Assembly (NCBI GenBank): GCA_002699025.1
Contig: PABA01000013.1
Coordinates: forward strand, 1-64,000
Direction of reading: 5' to 3'
DNA length: 64,000 bases
Origin: Sandaracinus sp.
GTDB lineage: Bacteria; Myxococcota_A; Polyangia; Polyangiales; Houyiibacteriaceae
This document shows, piece by piece, positions 25,627 to 41,010 of the stretch. The translations under genes were made by a program, and so were the position numbers. The notes below the pieces were generated by a model. That model was not told the DNA's origin and did no database searches. It saw only the letters and a list, made by a program, of their open reading frames with translations. How positions within the stretch are numbered: the first letter of the stretch is position 1; each line of letters starts with the position of its first letter.

Positions 25627-26010
25627 GCCTCCGGAGTGACTTCAGACGAATCGTCCTCGTGCTCGTGCTCGTGCTCGTGCTCGTCCTCGTGCTCGATTCG
25701 CCTGAAGCGACGCGACCTTCGTCAGAATCGCTCTCCGCAGGTCGACGTCCGCACGCTCGGCGCTCGCGAGATCGACGAGAGGGCTGTTCGAGACGGCCTC
25801 GAGAATGGCGCAATCTTCGCCTCCGGAGTGACTTCAGACGAATCGTCCTCGTCCTCGTCCTCGTGCTCGATTCATCTGAAGCAACGCGACCTTCGTCAGA
25901 ATCGCTCTCCGCGAGTCGTCGTTTCGCACGCCCCGCGCGACGAGATCGACGAGAGGGGCAACTCGAGGGCCTCGAGAATGGCGCGCTCTTCGCCTCGGGA
26001 TTCGCTTCGG
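25627..26010 (+). repeat. Tandem duplication (~191 bp x 2) with a hairpin and CTCGTG microsatellite
   Basis: The gap 25583-26142 holds no gene. CGCCTCCGGAGTGACTTCAG begins both copies, at 25627 and 25818. Each copy has CTTCAGACGAATCG, a run of CTCGTG/CTCGTC hexamers, and CGATTCGCCTGAAG. The two 14-base arms pair with one mismatch in copy 1. At 26020-26055 an inverted GAGCAC run follows, then GGGCACGG-type sequence. Confidence 0.8.
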
Positions 26011-26142
26011 GCCCATCGAGCACGAGCACGAGCACGAGCACGAGTACGACGCACACGGGCACGGACAGGCACGGGCGCGGATGGGCACGGCCGCTCGTCC
26101 TCGTCCGGCGGGGCCGCTATCCTCGCTTCGAGGGAGGTGCGC

Positions 26143-27465
26143 ATGAGGCGGGTGATGACGCTCGTCGCCGGGTTGCTCTGCGCGGCGACGGCGGGGGCCC
26201 AGGAGGGCGGGCCCGGGGGCTTCGTGCTCCCGGAGGTGCGCTGGGCGAACGGCATCGCCGGAGCGGGCGGGCAGCTCTTCGTCGCCGGCGGCAACGAGGG
26301 GCTCATCGCGCTCGCCCCCGGCCAGGCGCCACGGCGGCTCACGGGGCCCCGGGCGGCCATCGCGGTCGCCGCCCGCGAGGGCGCGGTGGTCGTCGCGGAT
26401 CGGGACCGGACCCTCCACCTCTTCCGGGGCGAGGCCTGGACCCGCGGCCCGCGCGCCCCCGAAGGCCGCTTCGGCGACGACATCGAGGCCGTCGCCTTCA
26501 CCGCCGAGGGCGGCGTCTGGGCCCTGTCGCGCTACGGCGGCGCGCACTTCTGGGACGGGCGCCGGCCGCGCCTCCGCACGGTCGCCCTCGAGGGCGAGGC
26601 CAAGCACCTGGCCGTCGCGGGCGAGCGCGTCTTCGTCACCGGGCGCGATCGCATGCTGGTCGAGATCCGCGACGGGCGCGCGACGCGCCCGGGCTTCGCG
26701 GACGCCGCCGAGCAGGCCCTGGCGCGCGACTACCAGACCTTCGGCGCCCTCTGGGTCAGCCCCGCGAGCGGGCACCTCTGGATCGGCACCAACGGGCGCC
26801 GCGTCCTCGAGGTCGACCTGGAGGCGGACCGCGTGCGCGTCCACGACCTCCCGGTCTTCGGCCAGATCGGCGCGATCGCGGGCGCGAGCGTCGACGGCGC
26901 CGAGTGGGTCGTCGTCGGCGCCCAGAGCGAGCTCGTGCTCCTCCGCGGCGGCGCGGTGGTCGCCCTCCCCGGCCGCTTCTCCTTCCCCGAGGGCCTCGCC
27001 GTGCACGCCCCGTCGCGCCACCTCTTCGTGGCGAACCGGGACGGCGTCCAGGCCGTCGACCTCGAGGCCGGCCGGGTGGTCGACGCCCCCACGGTCGCGG
27101 CCCGCGCCGCCTCGACCACCACCGCGCCGACGAGCGGCGGGGGCGACGAGGGGGCGGCCGCGTCCGCGATGGCGAGCAGCGCGGGCGGCGGCGGACGCGG
27201 TGGGCTGCGCGTGGAGAACATGAACGTGAGCGGCTGCGGCCTGATCCCGGCCATGGCCATCGCCGCCCGCGCGCAGGAGGCCGCCGGTCGCTGCGTGCCC
27301 GCCGGGGGCAGCGTGCGCATCTCGCTCCAGACCCGCGGCGGCCGCGCCCGGCGCGTCGAGGTCGAAGGCGACGGCCGGCCCCAGCAGTGCGCGCGCCGCC
27401 GCCTCCGCGCCCTCCGCGTCCCCGCGGCCCCTCGCTGCGACGCCACCTTCACCCTCGCCCGCTGA
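26143..27465 (+). CDS. Exported beta-propeller-like protein
   Basis: A 440-residue exported protein. The signal peptide ends ATAGAQEGG. The first ~320 residues repeat a pattern of short strands (GGQLFVAGGNEGLIALAPG; GGVWALSRYGGAHFWDG; SGHLWIGTNGRRVLEVDL) like a six- or seven-bladed propeller of the two-component-sensor/NHL type. A Ser/Gly/Ala linker follows, then a small C-terminal domain with four Cys (SGCGLIPAM, GRCVPAG, QCARRR, RCDATF). No precise family. ATG at 26143 is preceded by GGGAGG; TATCCT lies a short leader upstream (26108-26113). Confidence 0.7.
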   Translation: MRRVMTLVAGLLCAATAGAQEGGPGGFVLPEVRWANGIAGAGGQLFVAGGNEGLIALAPGQAPRRLTGPRAAIAVAAREGAVVVADRDRTLHLFRGEAWTRGPRAPEGRFGDDIEAVAFTAEGGVWALSRYGGAHFWDGRRPRLRTVALEGEAKHLAVAGERVFVTGRDRMLVEIRDGRATRPGFADAAEQALARDYQTFGALWVSPASGHLWIGTNGRRVLEVDLEADRVRVHDLPVFGQIGAIAGASVDGAEWVVVGAQSELVLLRGGAVVALPGRFSFPEGLAVHAPSRHLFVANRDGVQAVDLEAGRVVDAPTVAARAASTTTAPTSGGGDEGAAASAMASSAGGGGRGGLRVENMNVSGCGLIPAMAIAARAQEAAGRCVPAGGSVRISLQTRGGRARRVEVEGDGRPQQCARRRLRALRVPAAPRCDATFTLAR

Positions 27466-27780
27466 GCCCGGGGCCACTCTCCGCGACGACTGCACGACCC
27501 GCGAAACCGAGCCCCCGCACGGACGGCGGAGAGCGGACGGCAGCCCGACCGAGGCGGGGGCTTTCCCACGCACCTGCGTCCTCATCCTCGCCTACGTGCC
27601 CACAGACGACGCGAGCGCTCCCGCGAAGACGCCCACGCGAGGCCCCGCCGCGCCCCTCTCCCTCTCTCCGCGAAGGCGGCATGGGCCGTGAAGGCGAGCC
27701 CCCCCACTGTGCAGAGCGGAGAGCGAACGGCGGACGGCGGACGGCAGACGGCCGCCCGACCGAAGGGCGGGCCCCACGCG
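27466..27780. repeat. Dispersed element A, two diverged copies
   Basis: No gene. The gap has CACGGACGGCGGAGAGCGGA near 27516 and, from about 27640, a pyrimidine stretch, CCGCGAAGGCGGCATG and AGAGCGGAGAGCGAACGGCG. These are the same building blocks as in the cluster at 7025-7392. Confidence 0.6.
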
Positions 27781-27783
27781 CGC

Positions 27784-27789
27784 TATGCT
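27784..27789 (+). promoter_or_regulatory. Candidate -10 hexamer TATGCT, 7 nt before GTG 27797
   Basis: The alternative ATG at 27785 lies inside this hexamer, so if the box is real the ATG would not be in the transcript and GTG is the start. Confidence 0.45.
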
Positions 27790-27796
27790 CGCCGCC

Positions 27797-28729
27797 GTGA
27801 ACCTCACGCGCCTCGTCCCGCGCCACCGCCCGCGCGCCGACCTCCACCCGACCGCCGCCGGCGCCCCCGACGCGCCGCTCCGTCTGCGCTGGCTCGGCAC
27901 GGCGGGCCACGTGGTCGAGACCCCCGGCGCGACCGTCCTCCTCGATCCCTTCCTCTCCCGCCCCTCCCTCGGCCACACGGCGACCCGCCGGCTCCGCCCC
28001 ACCCCGGACGATTGGTGGGCCTGGCTCCCGCCGCGCGTCGACGCGATCGCCTGCGGCCACAGCCACTACGACCACCTCCTCGACGCGCCGCTCATCGCCC
28101 GGCGCACCGGCGCCAAGCTCCTCGGCTCGCGCACCACCTGCAGCTTCGCCCGCGCCCACGGCGTCCCCGAAGCGCAGCTCGTCGAGATCCCGCCCACGGG
28201 CGGCGCCGCCCGCGTCGGCGACGTCACGATCCGCTTCGTGCCGAGCCTCCACGGCCGCATCGCCGCCGGCCGCGTGCCCTTCCCCGGCGCGGTCGAGGCG
28301 CCCCCCGAGCTCCCGGCCCGCGTCTGGCACTACAAGATGGGCGGCGCCTTCGGCGTGCTCCTCGAGACCCCGGGCGGGCGCGTGTACCACAACGGCTCCG
28401 CCGACCTGGTCGACGCGGAGCTCGAGGCCCACGACGCGGACGTGCTCCTCGTCGGCCTCGCCGGGCGCCAGGCCACGCCCGACTACCTCGCCCGCATGAC
28501 GCGCCTCCTCGGCCCGCGCCTGCTCGTCCCGACGCACCACGACCTCTTCTTCGCGCCCCTCGAGGACGGCCTCCGCCTCCTCCCCGGCGTCGACCTCGGC
28601 GGCTTCGTCGCGGAGGCCGCCCGCCTCGCCCCGGACGCGCGCGTCGTCTCCCCCGGCTACGACGACGTGCTCGCCATCCCGGCCGGCGACCCCCGGGACG
28701 CGCGCTTCCACACCTGGGCCGGCGCCTGA
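27797..28729 (+). CDS. MBL-fold metal-dependent hydrolase (UlaG/NAPE-PLD-like)
   Basis: A 310-residue cytoplasmic hydrolase. LRLRWLGTAGHVVETPGATVLLDPFLS begins the fold. The metal site is GHSHYDHLLDA (HxHxDH), with a further His in PSLHGR and NGSADLVD and PTHHDLFF as later motifs. This order is typical of the lactamase_B_2 group, which includes UlaG lactonases and NAPE-PLD-type phosphodiesterases. Substrate unknown. GTG at 27797 is preferred because TATGCT precedes it by 7 nt; the ATG at 27785 would add four residues. Confidence 0.8.
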   Translation: MNLTRLVPRHRPRADLHPTAAGAPDAPLRLRWLGTAGHVVETPGATVLLDPFLSRPSLGHTATRRLRPTPDDWWAWLPPRVDAIACGHSHYDHLLDAPLIARRTGAKLLGSRTTCSFARAHGVPEAQLVEIPPTGGAARVGDVTIRFVPSLHGRIAAGRVPFPGAVEAPPELPARVWHYKMGGAFGVLLETPGGRVYHNGSADLVDAELEAHDADVLLVGLAGRQATPDYLARMTRLLGPRLLVPTHHDLFFAPLEDGLRLLPGVDLGGFVAEAARLAPDARVVSPGYDDVLAIPAGDPRDARFHTWAGA

Positions 28730-28847
28730 GCGCGAGCGCGCTCGCCTCCCCCCGCGCCTCCGGCCATCCCTCCCACGCGTCGACTCGGAGACGAAGCGTC
28801 CTGCCGTTTGGACGGGACGCGCGGCGCGTTGTACTCCTATTCACCGC

Positions 28848-29492
28848 ATGTCCAGGAGGTTGCTGCTCGTCGACGATCACCCGGGGACCGGGAAGGCGTT
28901 CGCGAGCGCGCTCCGCGACTGGTCCATCACGCACGTGGGCGACGCGGACACGGCGCGGCTCCTCCTCGAGGACGAGGGCCCGTGGAACGTGGTCTTCCTC
29001 GACGTGCACCTCGGCGGCGAGATCGACGGCCTCGAGCTGCTCCAGGAGCGGGCGGGCGAGCACCCGGAGACCACCTTCTCGCTCCTCACCGGCGACGGGA
29101 GCCCGGACATCGTCGAGACCGCGCGCCGCCTCGGCGCGAGCTACATGCGCAAGCCGGTCGACGTGGGCGTGCTCCGCGCCTGGCTCGCCCAGCTCGACGA
29201 CCCCCCTTCGGCGCCCGCCGAGGCCCCCTCCCCTCGGGCCGCCATCGGCGCCGAGGAGGTGGCGACGGCCCGGGCCCGCGCGCTCGTGCGCTTCGCCGAG
29301 GAGCGCGGCCTCACCACCACGCAGCGGGACGTGCTGCGCCTCGCCATCGAAGGCCACACGCGCACCCAGATCGCCAAGGCCCTCGGCGTGACCCTGAGCA
29401 CCTACCAGAAGCACGTGCGCGCCATCCGCGACCGGACCGGCATGCGCCTCATGCAGTGCGCCCTGAAGGTCCTCCGCGAACCGCTCGAGTGA
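28848..29492 (+). CDS. Two-component response regulator with C-terminal HTH
   Basis: A 214-residue response regulator. The receiver domain (1-118) has the acidic pair Asp9-Asp10, phosphoacceptor Asp52 (VVFLDVHLG), Thr81 and Lys102 (MRKPVD), so it should be phosphorylatable. After a Pro/Ala linker the C-terminus (about 150-214) has a LuxR/sigma-4-like HTH (LTTTQRDVLRLAIEGHTRTQ, then GVTLSTYQKHVRAI). No histidine kinase is adjacent, so it is an orphan here. A 1-kb repeat region follows it. Confidence 0.9.
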   Translation: MSRRLLLVDDHPGTGKAFASALRDWSITHVGDADTARLLLEDEGPWNVVFLDVHLGGEIDGLELLQERAGEHPETTFSLLTGDGSPDIVETARRLGASYMRKPVDVGVLRAWLAQLDDPPSAPAEAPSPRAAIGAEEVATARARALVRFAEERGLTTTQRDVLRLAIEGHTRTQIAKALGVTLSTYQKHVRAIRDRTGMRLMQCALKVLREPLE

Positions 29493-29640
29493 GCGGTGTT
29501 CCGCTCGCTGCGCTCGCTAATTTGGCTTGCCAGCGGGCCCGTCGGGCCCTCGGCGCTCGCTTCGCTCGCGTCACACGGGTCGGTTCTTCGTCGGTACACG
29601 AACGCGGCTCCGTGGGGCCGGGCTGCCGGGCGGACGTGGG
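29493..29640 (+). repeat. Composite element B, 'head' segment
   Basis: A ~125-bp stretch (GGCTTGCCAGCGGGCCCGTC ... GCGGCTCCGTGGGGCCG) recurs at 52580-52695 at clearly high identity. It contains short palindromes GGGCCCGTCGGGCCC and CGCTCGCTTCGCTCGCG. Both copies lie just downstream of a gene and are followed by the same tandem unit. Confidence 0.75.
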
Positions 29641-29641
29641 G

Positions 29642-30308
29642 GCGCTCCCCTTTGCAGCATCGTAACTTCGCCGCTTCGCGGCCGGAGCGCTCCCCTTCGC
29701 AGCACCGTGACTTCGCCGCTTCGCGACCGGCAAGCTCCCCTTTACAGCAGCGTGGCTTCGCCGCTTCGCGGCCGGGCGCTCCCTTTGCAGCAGCGTGGCT
29801 TCGCCGTCCGCGGCCGGGGCGCTGCCTTTGCAGCAGCGTGGCTTCGCCGTCCGCGGCCGGGGCGCTCTCCTTTGCAGTGGCCCGACTTCGCCGCTTCGCG
29901 GCCGAGGCGCTCCCCTCAGCAGCACCGTGGCTTCGCCGCTTCGCGTCCGGGGCGCTCCCCTTTGCAGTGGCCCGACTTCGCCGCTTCGCGTCCGGGGCGC
30001 TCCCCTTTGCAGTGGCCCGACTTCGCCGCTTCGCGGCCGAGGCGCTCCCCTTTGCAGTGGCCCAACTTCGCCGCTTCGTGGCCGAGGCGCTCCCCTCAGC
30101 AGCACCGTGGCTTCGCCGCTTCGCGGCCGGGGCGCTCCCCTTCGCAGCAGCGTGGCTTCGCCGTCCGCGGCCGGAGCGCTCCCCTTTGCAGTGGCCCGAC
30201 TTCGCCGCTTCGTGGCCGGGGCGCTCCCCTTTGCAGCAGCGTGGCTTCGCCGCTTCGCGGCCGAGGCGCTCCCCTCAGCAGCACCGTGGCTTCGCCGCTT
30301 CGCGGCCA
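29642..30308 (+). repeat. Composite element B, ~45-bp tandem array (about 15 units)
   Basis: About fifteen 43-46 bp units. Each has CGCTCCCC, a variable 15-base core (TTTGCAGTGGCCCGAC, TCAGCAGCACCGTGGC or TTTGCAGCAGCGTGGC) and TTCGCCGCTTCGCGGCCG, which contains the hairpin GCCGCTTCGCGGC. Because 45 is divisible by 3, long frames stay open on both strands (15-residue repeats such as GRGAPLCSSVASPLR), but none has a start signal or domain. Units abut, so this is not a CRISPR array. Confidence 0.85.
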
Positions 30309-30339
30309 GCCGCGACGAGAGGCGCCACGCGACCCTCAC

Positions 30340-30470
30340 GCGCGACCCGCTCGTCCTGACGCGCCTCGGTCCCCCGACCCCCGCCCGCCGCAGGCGGGCT
30401 CGTCGCCCCAGGCGACGAAACCCTGACCCCTCGGCCGAAAGCCGACGGCGACGGCCGACGGCTCTCGGCC
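30340..30470. repeat. String of short hairpins (element C), second copy
   Basis: CCCGCCGCAGGCGGG, TCGTCGCCCCAGGCGACGA and CGGCCGAAAGCCG (GAAA tetraloop) follow one another just past the 3' end of the giant MopE gene. This is the reverse-strand counterpart of 14600-14750. Confidence 0.65.
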
Positions 30471-30471
30471 G

Positions 30472-37065
<6,594 letters not shown>

Positions 37066-37379
37066 TCCCTCTCCCATGGGGGAGCGCCGCCCCCTTCCAC
37101 GAAGAGCGGCTCACGAGCGCCCCGGTACGCACGCGCCCCGTGGAACAGGTTCACACGGGTGACCCGCTCAGGTCAATCAGGGCGGAACCTTCCATGGGCA
37201 TCGCATGGAAGGTTCCGTGCTCGCGAGAACGGCGCGTCGGGCGGGGAGCCGACGCGCTCGAAGGCCACTCAAATCGAGCGAGAGCGGATTCGTGTACCCT
37301 GGGAACAACTGGCGATTTCGCGCTCGATCGGCGACGATCCCCGAACCGGGGGTGACGGGAAGCCGCCGGGGGGTGAGGC
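37066..37379. other. Divergent promoter region, no gene
   Basis: 314 bp between the giant surface protein and the pseudo-receiver gene. Apart from the palindrome at 37184-37216, I see one possible SD (GGGGTGAGGC) just before 37380 and no repeats. Confidence 0.6.
37184..37216. promoter_or_regulatory. Perfect 13-bp inverted repeat in divergent promoter region
   Basis: GGAACCTTCCATG and CATGGAAGGTTCC are exact reverse complements separated by 7 bases. The site lies between two divergent genes and could be a shared operator or a hairpin. TGGAAGGTTC also occurs once at 51885-51894, in the leader of another surface lipoprotein. Confidence 0.6.
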
Positions 37380-40300
37380 TTGGTCGACTCGTTGGGAACG
37401 CAGGCGCAGCAAGAGGCCGCTCCGGCCACGCGGAACGATCGGCCGACCCTGCTCTGGATCGGTCGGGGCGAGGCCATGTCGGAGGCGGTGCGCACGCAGC
37501 TCGAGCGCAAGCGCATCGCCATGGAGACGGCCGACGCCGAGCGCGCCGTCGAGGCGGTCGTCGCAGCCGCCCCCGATCTGGTGGTGCTGGCCGGCGACGC
37601 GGCGGCGGACGAGGGCCGCGCGGTGCTCCAGGCGCTGGCGGCCCACGCCGTCGCCTCGGTCGTGCCGGTGGCGCTGCTCCTCGATCACCCGACGCTCGAC
37701 CGGCGCCTCCGCGCCTTCCGGAGCGGCGCGGTCGCCGTGGTGCCGCGCTCGGCCTCGGCCTACGAGATCGCCGAGCGCGTGGCCGAGCTGGCGCGCGAGC
37801 TCCCGGAGCGGCCCGGCGAGGCCGCCGGGGAGCTCGGCGAGGCGACCATGGACGAGCTGGTCGACCTGGTCTCCCAGGAGCTGCGCTCGGGGATCCTCTC
37901 GGTGGAGCGGAGCGGGGGCGACTCGGTGCGCCTGGTGCTCGGCGCCGGCGGGCCCGTGGCCGAGCTCCTCGAGGACTTCGTCCAGCGCCTCAAGCCGCTG
38001 ATCGAGAAGGCGGAGCCGCTCCGCTACGAGCTCTACGAGACGAGCGGCGGGCGGCTCCGCCTGCTCGACCCGGAGGACCACCCGAGGGGCGACCTGGCGC
38101 TCCTCCAGGGGCTGCGCCTGCTCCTGATGGACGACGACCCGGGGCGCGCGGACGGCCTGGCGCAGGCGCTCCGGGCCCGGGGCGCGCTGGTGGGCGTGAC
38201 CAAGGTGAGCGTGCGCGGCCTCGAGCGGGCGCGGGGGCTCGACCCGGCGGTGATCGTGCTCGACGCGGGGGCGATCGAGGGCGAGGGCTTCGAGGCCGTG
38301 CGGCGCATCCGGCGGGACCCGCGGCTGCGCTGGGCGGGGCTGCTCCTCGCGCGCTGGGAGGAGCTCTGGCCGAGCGGCGAGGCGAGCCCGGACCTCGAGG
38401 AGCTGGCCGGACGCCTGGCGCCGCTGGTGGAGCACGACCGGGCGCTCGCGCAGCGGGCCGCGACGGAGGAGCGCTTCGACACGCGCCTCGAGCTGACCGG
38501 GCCGAGCCGCATGCTGCGCTGCCTCGCCGGCTCCATCTCGGGCGGGGGGCCCGCAGGCACGCGGCACCTGACCGTGCGGGCGCCGGACGTGACCGTGGAG
38601 GTCGACCTCTCGGAGGGGCTGATCGTCGGCGCGACGGCGGCGCGGCAGGCGGGCTCGGTGGAGGGGACGGCCGCGCTCGCGACGCTGATGGGGCTGAACG
38701 GCGGGCGCGTGCACGTCGAGAAGCGCGAGCATCCGGCGACCGCGACCGTGATGCTCCCGGTGGACGAGGCGCTGGACGCGGCCGCCAAGCAGCTGCCGGC
38801 GACGCCCACGAGCCACCCGCCGCCTCCGCTGGTGCCGGAGGGGCGGACGCCGAGCGGCGGCTTCCCGTCGGTCTCCGAGCTGGCGAGCGGGACCGTGGAG
38901 GTCGACGACGACCCGAGCACGACCGGGCCGATCCTCGCGCCGCATCTGCTCGCGAGCTCGCGGCATGCGGCCTCGAGCGAGCCCTCCGCGGCCGACCTCT
39001 CCTGGGACGAGCCGAGCGGGGCCGGGGCGGGGGCCGGAGACGAGCACGAGAAGGAGACGGTCGCGCCGGGGGAGACGCCGACGGCGTCGCAGGAGTTCGA
39101 GGTGCCCGATCTGAAGCCGCCCGCCGAGGCGCGCGCGATCGAGGGCGACCCGGCGAAGGCGAAGAAGCGCACGATGATCGGCGTGGCCGCGGCGCCGCCC
39201 CCGCCCATGGCCGGCGCGAAGGCGAAGAAGAAGGGGCGCGCGAAGACGATGATGGGCGCGGGCGTCGTGCCGCCCCCGCCGATGGCCGCGGCGAAGGCGG
39301 GCGCGAAGGACGCGAAGCCGAAGGCGAAGAAGGCGCTCGCCAGGACCATGCTCGGCCCGGCCGCCGCGCCTCCTCCTGCCGCCGGCGCGAAGCAGAAGGA
39401 CGCGGAGCAGAAGGGCGCCGCGAAGCCGAAGGCCCGCCCGAAGACGATGCTCGGGCTGGGCGCCGCGACCCCGCCGGCCTCGGCGGAGCCCGGGCCGGCC
39501 GCAACGCAGAAGAAGAAGCCCGGCACCATGATCGGCATGGGCGCGGCGACGCCGCCCGGCGCGGAGAGCGCTTCGGAGCGGCCGACGACCCCGCCGAAGC
39601 CGCTCGAGCGGCCGCCGGAGGACGAGGAGATCGACGACGAGACCATCGTCGGCGACTCGCTCAAGCTGAGCGGAGAGCTGCAGCTCGCGTTGGCCGAGTC
39701 CGGCGAGCACCCGCTCGAGGTGGAGATCGACGACTTCTCCGGGCCGCCGCCGAGCGTGGAGATCGACGCGAGCCTGGGACAGGACGTGGTGGGCGGCGCG
39801 GCGGGCAGCGGCGCGAAGGGCGCGGACGCGATCGACCCGCTCGCCGAGACCGCGCTCGGGCTCCCGGCGGCGGCGCCGACCCCGGCCGCGCGGGCGCGCA
39901 CGGAGCCGGGCCCGAGCGAGACCGACCAGCCCACGGACGTGTTCACGCGGCCCCCCTCCCTCGAGGCCGAGGCCGCGGAGGAGGAGCCGGAGGACACGGC
40001 GGTCGTGGACCGGCGCCGGAAGAAGAGCGGCGGGCTCGCCTGGGCGCTCGTGGCCTTGGTGATCGTCGGCGGGCTCGGCGCGGGGGCGTTCGTGCTCGGA
40101 CCGAAGTACGCGCCGGAGCTCTTCGGCGGAGGCGAGACGGTCGCGAGCGGGCCCGCGGAGGCCGCGGGGACGGCCGGGCCGAGCGAAGCCGACACGCCGA
40201 ACGAAGCCGAGGCGCGGGCGGGCGAAGGCGCCGGCGCGGACGAAGCCGAGGGCGCGCCGGAGGCCGAGGCGGCGGGCGAGGCCGAGGCGGCGGGCGAAGC

Positions 40301-40883
40301 CGAGGCGGCGGGCGAAGCCGAGGCGGAGAGCGAAGCCGAGGTCGCGGAAGCCGAGGCGGTTGCCGAAGCCGAGGCGACGGGCGAAGCCGAGGCGGCGGGC
40401 GAGGCCGAGGCGGAGAGCGCGGCCGAGGTCGCGGAAGCCGAGGCGGTTGCCGAAGCCGAGACCGAAGCCGAGACGGGAGCGCCCGCCGAAGCCGGCGAGG
40501 CGGAGCCCGACGAGGCCACGCTGAGCGAGCGCGAGCGCGAGCAGCTCTCGGACGCCCTCGCCCGCGACGCCGAGCAGGCCGTCCGCCGCGGTGAGCTCGA
40601 CGAGGCCGCCCAGCTCCTCGCGCGCTCCGAGCGCCTCGACGAGGGCAACCCCCAGACCCACGCCGCCTTCGCCGCCTACTACATGGCCCGCGAGGACGGC
40701 GCCCGGGCCGTCGAGCACGCCGAGCTCGCCGCCCGCATGCGCTCGCGCCGCGCCCGCTACCACGTGCTCCTCGGCGACGCGCGCCGTCTCGCGGGCGACG
40801 CCGCCGGCGCCCGCCGCGCCTGGGAGCGCGCCCTCGAGGTCGACCCGGACAACGCCCGGGCCCTCCGCCGCCTCGACCGCTGA
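37380..40883 (+). CDS. Double pseudo-receiver signalling protein with TM helix, EAEA linker and TPR tail
   Basis: A 1167-residue signalling scaffold. Two receiver-like domains (about 20-140 and 235-355; LRLLLMDDDPGRADGLAQAL in the second) flank a DUF4388/PATAN-like segment (MDELVDLVSQELRSGILSVE). A second PATAN-like segment lies near residues 370-460. A Lys/Pro/Ala-rich region (about 590-730) repeats (K/R/G)TM(I/L/M)G five times, each followed by a Pro-rich stretch. Then come a membrane helix (about 885-905), a Glu/Ala repeat (GEAEAA) and C-terminal TPRs. The gliding-motility and GTPase-regulator literature of myxobacteria has similar REC-PATAN scaffolds. Start TTG at 37380; ATG at 37476 is possible. 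Confidence 0.75.
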   Translation: MVDSLGTQAQQEAAPATRNDRPTLLWIGRGEAMSEAVRTQLERKRIAMETADAERAVEAVVAAAPDLVVLAGDAAADEGRAVLQALAAHAVASVVPVALLLDHPTLDRRLRAFRSGAVAVVPRSASAYEIAERVAELARELPERPGEAAGELGEATMDELVDLVSQELRSGILSVERSGGDSVRLVLGAGGPVAELLEDFVQRLKPLIEKAEPLRYELYETSGGRLRLLDPEDHPRGDLALLQGLRLLLMDDDPGRADGLAQALRARGALVGVTKVSVRGLERARGLDPAVIVLDAGAIEGEGFEAVRRIRRDPRLRWAGLLLARWEELWPSGEASPDLEELAGRLAPLVEHDRALAQRAATEERFDTRLELTGPSRMLRCLAGSISGGGPAGTRHLTVRAPDVTVEVDLSEGLIVGATAARQAGSVEGTAALATLMGLNGGRVHVEKREHPATATVMLPVDEALDAAAKQLPATPTSHPPPPLVPEGRTPSGGFPSVSELASGTVEVDDDPSTTGPILAPHLLASSRHAASSEPSAADLSWDEPSGAGAGAGDEHEKETVAPGETPTASQEFEVPDLKPPAEARAIEGDPAKAKKRTMIGVAAAPPPPMAGAKAKKKGRAKTMMGAGVVPPPPMAAAKAGAKDAKPKAKKALARTMLGPAAAPPPAAGAKQKDAEQKGAAKPKARPKTMLGLGAATPPASAEPGPAATQKKKPGTMIGMGAATPPGAESASERPTTPPKPLERPPEDEEIDDETIVGDSLKLSGELQLALAESGEHPLEVEIDDFSGPPPSVEIDASLGQDVVGGAAGSGAKGADAIDPLAETALGLPAAAPTPAARARTEPGPSETDQPTDVFTRPPSLEAEAAEEEPEDTAVVDRRRKKSGGLAWALVALVIVGGLGAGAFVLGPKYAPELFGGGETVASGPAEAAGTAGPSEADTPNEAEARAGEGAGADEAEGAPEAEAAGEAEAAGEAEAAGEAEAESEAEVAEAEAVAEAEATGEAEAAGEAEAESAAEVAEAEAVAEAETEAETGAPAEAGEAEPDEATLSEREREQLSDALARDAEQAVRRGELDEAAQLLARSERLDEGNPQTHAAFAAYYMAREDGARAVEHAELAARMRSRRARYHVLLGDARRLAGDAAGARRAWERALEVDPDNARALRRLDR

Positions 40884-41010
40884 GCCGCGCGGCGCAACCC
40901 GAGCGACCGCCCTCCCCGGCCAACCGAGAATTCGGCTCGCCGGAGTGAACGAGCATCAGGCGTAAGCGCGCGCGGACCGATCCGGGCTAGTCTGTGCGCC
41001 CGGAGGATCC

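Noticed and set aside
29642-30308. CRISPR array
   Set aside because: Units abut without unique spacers, the 'variable' 15-base cores recur, and no cas genes are near.
29496-30426. Three overlapping open frames of about 280-300 codons, encoding 15-residue repeats on both strands
   Set aside because: They are open only because the repeat unit (~45 bp) is divisible by 3; no SD, no TANNNT box and no domain. Non-coding satellite.
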